Below, in pieces: positions 58,421-64,000 of a DNA stretch of 64,000 nt. The translations under genes were made by a program, and so were the position numbers. Within the stretch, counting starts at the first letter, position 1. Each line of letters starts with the position of its first letter. The notes beneath the pieces were generated by a model. It had not been told where the DNA came from and did not search any database. It was given only the letters and a program-made list of their open reading frames with translations. This DNA comes from Mansonella perstans (Eukaryota > Nematoda > Chromadorea > Rhabditida > Onchocercidae): assembly GCA_037074765.1 (NCBI GenBank), contig JBAMDO010000041.1, forward strand, positions 248,001 through 312,000. Reading direction: 5' to 3'.

Positions 58421-61235
58421 TTACGGTAATTCGTCACTGGCTATATTGCTTTCATCAGGCGATGGGTGTCGTTGACGATCTTGTCGTCGATGAGAAATAC
58501 GATAAGAGGTTTTCATTATATCCGGTACATCATTTTCGCCCTCAACAAATGCATGCTCCTGTGCTAATGGTATATTTTCCGGAACGAATGAATTGGAAGC
58601 TGTAATACGATTGTGTGCGGGATTGTTTTTTCTGGGAGGGGAAGGATAAATTCTTCAAAGGTTTTGTAACTCTGGATTCTATTACAAAGATCAAGTTGGT
58701 GGATACAAGATTTGTAATCCTAGGCAACTCTAATCAGCATTTAATCTGTAGTCGGAAGTGTTTGTCAAGTCCATTCAATTTGTCGATCCAGATACTCGGT
58801 CACTTAGTAGTTATTAATGGATTTCCAAATTCATATGTATAGTATAATAGTTGACGGTTTCATCTACATTCAGGATTTGGTTTTAACCATAATCCATGTA
58901 GAGTAGTTGCTTCCTCCTTCTGGAGCGGAGCATTTTCCCTTGAGCTTAAAATGTTGTGACACATAAAATTCGGCATAAATTAAAAGAACTTACATTTTGA
59001 ATTAATCTGACTAATGAATTTTGATGAAGATGTGCAGGATTCTTCTTGTGTTTCACCTTCTGATACAACTTCCCAATCATATGGTTCGTTGAACAAATAC
59101 CGTTTCCTTATCATTGGTGATATCATCTGAAGAATTTTATCAATTTTTGTGATAATTTTTACTTCATATTTTAAATATAACTTTAAATATGTTTTCGTCA
59201 AGTTGTTATTGTCAGAAATCTTTCATAGACCAATACCAGTTTGTACATGTAACGATAATCAGGCCTATCCGGATAACGCAATTTACGGAGATGTTCTAAG
59301 ATTCGTTCATAAAATTCCATCTTTCCATATGAAAGAAGTTGCTTATCAGAAGTAGTTTCTTTAAGGTAAAGAATACGATCTTCACGTGTCGCTTTACCCC
59401 AAGGTAGGTAATTGCTGCGTAATTCAATCAACATATACATTAATGACCATAAGTCATCAACTCGTCCCTAAAATGTGATGAAGTTTTTTATGTGTCTCCT
59501 TTCTGATGCGATTATTTGCTTGTTCGCTGTCATTCTATTATCATAGCATTCATTATCATATGGGGTTTTTTATGAAGTACTTTTAAAGTCATAATAGTCA
59601 GTATAATCAGTCAGTATAATAGTCAGTATGAACTGAAATCTGTCTTTTGTTTTCACTTTTAAGAGTTTCAGAACTCGCTGAAGTTCTATGAAGGCTGTTT
59701 CATTCCAATTTGATTTTACAAACCTGTTCAATGCGTTTATGAGTATTCACTGAACAATAACGTAATGTTCCACGAAGTAACACCTGCAAAACAGTTCAAA
59801 AATTTTCTCATACAAAAAGTGACGTTTTCTTCCTTATAGTATGTAAAAAGATGGGTATTACAAGAGTTTTTTTAAAAAATACGGCCTATTCGAAAGTTTT
59901 TGAATTATTTAAGGTTTTTTAAATTTAGGAGTGAACCCGCTTTCTCGGGTATCTGATAAGCCATCGCTTGTTACTGTAGATTGCATATTTTCGAACCATT
60001 CCATAGTCTAGTAAATACATAATGTGCCGAACACTAGCAGTTGGTGATATTGCTATATTACTTGGTTTTATATCGCGATGTACAAAGCCAATTTCATGTA
60101 ACTACAACAATTAAACATTCTGGAAATCATTGTCATAATAAAAAAGCTAGAGATGTTATGGAATATGAACACGCAGAAATTACACGTATTTTCCTCCGAG
60201 AGGTTGTAAAATGCTTCAGGCTTACTTAAATGCTTTGGAGTAACAATATTTCTAACTTTAAATTGTAATTTTCTACCTGCTTTATAGCATATAAGATTAA
60301 GATAGCGATACGAAGTATGGTACTTTCGCTGTATGTTACTATATTTTTCATGTTTTTCAGTGTAAGCAAATCAGGACCGCACAGTGTCATCACCAGGTAA
60401 CTATAAAATTATTCCAATTCAAAATTTGACTCTTTCAATGTGTTACTTACTAACAGTTGAGTTGCAAGAACCTTTTGATATTCGTTATCTTGCAAATCAA
60501 CAAACTAATTGAAATATTTTCGTTTTTCCAATCGTTAAATAATCAAAGCTTGTGTTGTGAAGATTTCCGAAATAGATTTCTAACCTATATGTTCCTCTTT
60601 TACCAGAATACAACAAGCGGACGGTATTTTCACGACTTTCTAGTTGCTTTAATACTTCAACTTCCAATTTTAAAATACTATCTGTTGCAGAATTTGATTC
60701 AGCCTGCAAAAGTTACGAGTTGAAATTCAAAAAAAGAATCTTTAGGAGTTTCTAATAACTATGGAGTAAAAGTTCAAAAAATAAACGAGCAAGGATGCAT
60801 ACCTCTGCTGAAATTTTTTCAGTTGATCTAAAAGAAAGTAAAAAGAAAAAATATTAGTCCATAATTTCTGATATATTGATTTGTTGAAATTTAACGAGTA
60901 GAAATTTGATTTAAAACAGTTTTCATTTACTTTAAGTGCTCCACTGATTAGAGGATCTTTTACACTTTGTACCTCATAAACTGTCCCGTAAGAACCAGTT
61001 CCTAAAATTCTTCTTATCAACCATCGTGCTCCAACTATCTACAAAATCCAGGTTTATTGATTGTATTTCGTTTTCTTTAGCTATGTTTCCAGGTGTAATT
61101 GAACAGGAGATTGAAAGAATGATCATAAGGTTAGCATTCTGTATTAAATTCAATTTTACAATAAACACAAGCATTTACTTTGCCCATTGGAAATTGTACA
61201 AGTTTTGATTCATTATCCTCCGTAAAAGATTTCAT
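58421..61235 (-). CDS. CK1/TTBK-like serine/threonine kinase, nine exons, 391 aa
   Basis: Exons 61235-61179, 61038-60931, 60703-60585, 60400-60277, 60101-59937, 59783-59724, 59467-59237, 59126-58994, 58599-58421; phases match. Kinase landmarks: KIVGARWLIRRILGTGSYGT with the glycine loop at residues 32-39, GALK (K55), LEVEVLKQLESRENTVRLLY, MTLCGPDLLTL, HEIGFVHRDIKPSNIA (catalytic D146, N151), LLDYGMVRKY (D168 with DYG in place of DFG), LLRGTLRYCSVNTHKRIEQG, RVDDLWSLMYMLIELRSNYL, PWGK and PYDWE. The YCSVNTH and PYDWE features are those of the CK1 superfamily, close to tau-tubulin kinases and the worm-expanded TTBK-like group, many expressed in sperm. The C-terminal tail is Ser-rich and basic (RISHRRQDRQRHPSPDE). 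Key catalytic residues are present, so it is probably active. Confidence 0.9.
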
Positions 61236-61807
61236 TTTCGCTCTGAACAGTAGCCCTGTATCGGACCAAAAAAAAATAATAAACTGATTGCTAACGTTTT
61301 TTTGTATCTTCTTTATCTAACATTATTTCCTAATATCATGCAGATTTCATTAATTTGCCAAGTGAGAATCACGTCACTTGTGCAACTGTACATTCCAGTA
61401 GACCATTTAAATGTCCATTTAAGAAACATTTGTTTTTTTTACACAAAGCTGCTTTTTTTGGCTATTTTTCCAAAATCGTTTCTTTTGAAAATCTTAGTTC
61501 TCCATTAAGATATTCTTGATTTATGAAGACAATTAGTTTTATCAATTATTCACGAAAATTTCGCGAAAATTTGAGTTTGGAACACACAACTTGGATAATT
61601 TATAATTGTCCAATAACTACAACAAAAATTCAAATCTCAATCACATTGAGTGGGAAAAAACAAAAAAACTTAGTGGCTTGAATTTCTCTCTTACATTTCA
61701 AATAATATTTTTTTATATTCCATTTTGATATTTCGATAATTGCGTTAAGGTATTTATTGAAATGAAATAAAGTCACTTATTTTTAAAAGCAAACTAATTA
61801 TAATAAT
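61236..61807. other. Intergenic between kinase and BTB gene
   Basis: Promoter side of the kinase gene. AT-rich; no exon found. Confidence 0.5.
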
Positions 61808-63859
61808 TTAAAGAGGACAAGGTGTTTTCTTGACCGAAGTAATGAAACGTTCTAGCTTCAGCGCAAGTTCCATAAAATATCCAACTTGGTAACGATCATA
61901 TTGCGACTTTTCGCTGTATTTTTTTGTCAAAGTTTCATTACTTTTTGTTATCTGCAAGCAATTTCGAGCTCCTGTTAGTTTTTAATTGGAAAAAAGAGTT
62001 GTTAGAGTTATAAAAAATAAAGGACCTGATCAGCAAGTAAGGAAAGTGCCATTCTCTTGGCATATGGCAACGCTCCATATGGTGCACTAAACACCGATAT
62101 CATTGCTTTGAAACTCTCTTCAACAATGAGATCGTTGTTGTTCTTCTGAAATCTTTCATTATATTTGAAATGCAAGAACTATGCTTATGGCCTTGCCAAT
62201 GAAATAATCCACTCAACATATAAATTAAAACTATAAAAAAAAAAGTATAATGAGATCGTTGTTGTTCTTCTGAACTGAAATCCTATAATTATTACAAAAT
62301 ACTGAAAAGATAAGCGCAGATAAAATACACGGAAAATTCGATCCTTGCGACCAAACTTGATTTTTTTAAATTGAAAGGAAAGTTAACATCAAAGAGAAAA
62401 AAAACGGAACCTTTTCGATTTGGAGAAGATTTTTAACAATTAATTTTTGCCATTTCACAAAAATATTGGTTAATTGTTCACGATCAATTAGTTGCGACAG
62501 AACACGACCCACTCGAGCGAAACCATCAAATTTCGGTAATATTATTTCACCCGTGTACAAATAAGTGAGCAACTGAAGTGGTTCTTGATTGTGAATTGGA
62601 AATACTTTAAATTTCAAAAGATATGAGCTATTATTTTAAAATAAACTAACAAATTTCATATCATCATCCGTTAGGTATGGAAAAATGATACGGTCTTCAG
62701 AATCGACTACAAGTAGTTGATCAGTTGGAGGCGAATATTTCTGTTGCAGAATAGCTTTTAATATGAATGACCGCTGTTTGAGAATACCTCGATGGACATG
62801 ATAAGATGTTGCATCGTTTTTTGCACCACTCCCTACAAAAATTGCTGTTCAGTAATTTTTCAATGTTTCAATGCTTCTAATGTTTCATGTTGCTAAACAA
62901 TGTTTCTAAATACATAATTTAGTTAGTATCGATGAAATACAATAATTTCATTTATCAGTTATCTTATAATTTTTCCACTCTGACATCTGATTCTATCGAC
63001 ATTGATACCTTCTCTAAACTGTACTAAGATTACTAATATTTAATAATGTTTATTTACCTCTTGTAAAAACGAAATCTGAATCGTGACTTGGCTTATATGC
63101 CAATACCGTTTCTAATAAATCATAATTTTCAGGATTCATTGATGTCCTAATAATTAAAGAAGCTTCAATCAATTAAAAACCATCTTCATCTACTTTTTCG
63201 AAGACTTTTACCTTTCTACTTTGCATTTTTTTCCTAATTTACAAGTACTGCTTGATAGGGTTTTGATTTTTTGAAGCTTTCTTGACGAAAAATTTGAGTA
63301 AATTAAATGTAAATAATTTACAAAAAATTTTCATTTGATTTAGCTTCATAAAATTAATAAATAATAAGTTATAACAAAAAAAAAGAATATACTCTATTGA
63401 TGATGTAGCAGAAAATTCAATAAGTTCTTCGATATTGAAATAATCTTTATAAATATTCATCGAAATATGCAAAATAATAAATTCATGATTCTCGATTAAT
63501 TCATGTAAAACTGATCGCTTAATCAAATTACAGCAGATGTAATCTATACCAAGAGGAATTTTGACCAGTTCTTCTGAAACTTAATTTCTTGGCACTTCTG
63601 AATTTCGTTTCGTTCCGTTCATCATTACAATAAAACACTTACTTTCACTGATTACTTCTAAATTTTCGTTTTTTTTTACACCAAGAGTTACACGAATATT
63701 AGATGCCGGCGGTGGTTTTTGATTGCTTGGGCAATTATTCCCAATCGATCCTCGCGGCGCTTTTTTTCCCGGATTTGCTGTAGGTCCAAGATTCCTCAAC
63801 AGGAACGAGAAACATTCATCTATTATTTGCACGGATGTTAATAAGCAATCAAAAAACAT
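61808..63859 (-). CDS. BTB-domain protein, seven exons, about 364 aa
   Basis: Exons 63859-63643, 63573-63393, 63146-63058, 62832-62651, 62572-62411, 62145-62026, 61951-61808; phases match. After an N-terminal part with a Pro/Lys-rich loop (NPGKKAPRGSIGNN) and a helical region (RSVLHELIENHEFIILHI), a BTB/POZ domain runs from about residue 152: HDSDFVFTRG, SYHVHRGILKQRSFILKAIL, then EDRIIFPYLTDDDMKFLLTY and LYTGEIILP. The C-terminal 110 residues are helical, BACK-like (AMISVFSAPYGALPYAKRMA, GYFMELALKLERF). BTB proteins of this kind usually bridge substrates to CUL3 ligases, but no MATH or Kelch domain is seen. The exon at 62572 was placed by phase; another reading of its 5' end (VFPIHNQEPLQ) is out of frame with the preceding exon. 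The start codon could be preceded by an exon beyond the window. Confidence 0.75.
62125..62274 (-). repeat. Exact 26-bp duplication of a 3' splice site
   Basis: AATGAGATCGTTGTTGTTCT followed by TCTGAA occurs at 62125-62150 and, identical, at 62249-62274. On the minus strand the first copy is the acceptor and start of the sixth exon of the BTB gene; the second lies 124 bases upstream in the intron. Confidence 0.85.
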
Positions 63860-64000
63860 ATAAAAGCAATTTTGACTTTTTTGACATCATTAGTTCTACA
63901 TGCTTCTGGAGACTTTAATTTGGATGATTATAGTTTTGAATGGTTACGAAAGTGCTAGATTGAAAGATCTGAACGATTTAAAAAATGAATGTTTCAAAAA
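63860..64000. other. Upstream flank of the BTB gene
   Basis: No gene visible in the last 141 bases; probably the promoter or a 5' intron of the BTB gene. Confidence 0.4.

Noticed and set aside
60807..60831. 25-base exon (STEKISAE) in the kinase gene
   Set aside because: It does not keep phase with the preceding exon, and the kinase alignment is complete when it is skipped.
1..64000. tRNA genes, rRNA genes, CRISPR arrays, SL RNA genes
   Set aside because: I looked for tRNA B-box-like motifs, rRNA-like stretches, spaced repeats and the nematode spliced-leader sequence on both strands and found none that were convincing.

Overview
The window is AT-rich, intron-rich nuclear DNA from a nematode. 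I infer a filarial or related spirurid worm. The evidence is a nematode cuticle collagen gene, compact GT..AG introns of about 100-600 bases, likely splice-leader acceptors just before several start codons, a worm-type CK1/TTBK-like kinase, and a V-ATPase subunit-a gene with an unc-32-like pair of alternative exons. The species cannot be fixed from the sequence alone. All gene models are conceptual: I built them by hand from splice signals, reading-phase continuity and family recognition, with no transcript support.

Layout. 1-175: last exon of a + strand gene, probably a SPOP-like MATH/BTB adaptor. 2152-4745 (+): secreted protein with PAN/Apple-type cysteine modules. 5365-7614 (-): cuticle collagen. 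8436-9799 (-): mitochondrial ribosomal protein L21. 10852-11783 (-): zinc-finger HIT protein of ZNHIT2 type. 12374-14724 (-): WDR55. 15808-18459 (+): NOC4L. 19078-20476 (+): mitochondrial ribosomal protein L4. About 20865-21280 (-): decayed LINE retrotransposon tail. 22139-24158 (-): TATA-binding protein. 24972-31034 (+): TTC27. 32051-33777 (+): TAF12. 35044-35450: 37-bp minisatellite. 35508-35783 (-): probable decayed eIF2-beta fragment. 36240-37566 (+): secreted cysteine-rich protein of unknown function. 39004-43521 (-): candidate tail-anchored membrane protein, inside a gene-poor stretch of about 10 kb. 47617-57375 (+): V-ATPase subunit a. 58421-61235 (-): CK1/TTBK-like kinase. 61808-63859 (-): BTB-domain protein.

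How the genes relate. Most are single-copy housekeeping genes. Several neighbours share a process: WDR55 and NOC4L (ribosome biogenesis) are divergent across about 1.1 kb; TBP and TAF12 (TFIID) flank TTC27; and two mitochondrial ribosomal proteins lie within 11 kb.

Most interesting region. The 3.4-kb V-ATPase intron at 48519-51902 holds two candidate mutually exclusive exons of identical phase. Three GCATG motifs lie between them. The opposite strand carries a run of protein-like open frames that none of the annotated genes explains.
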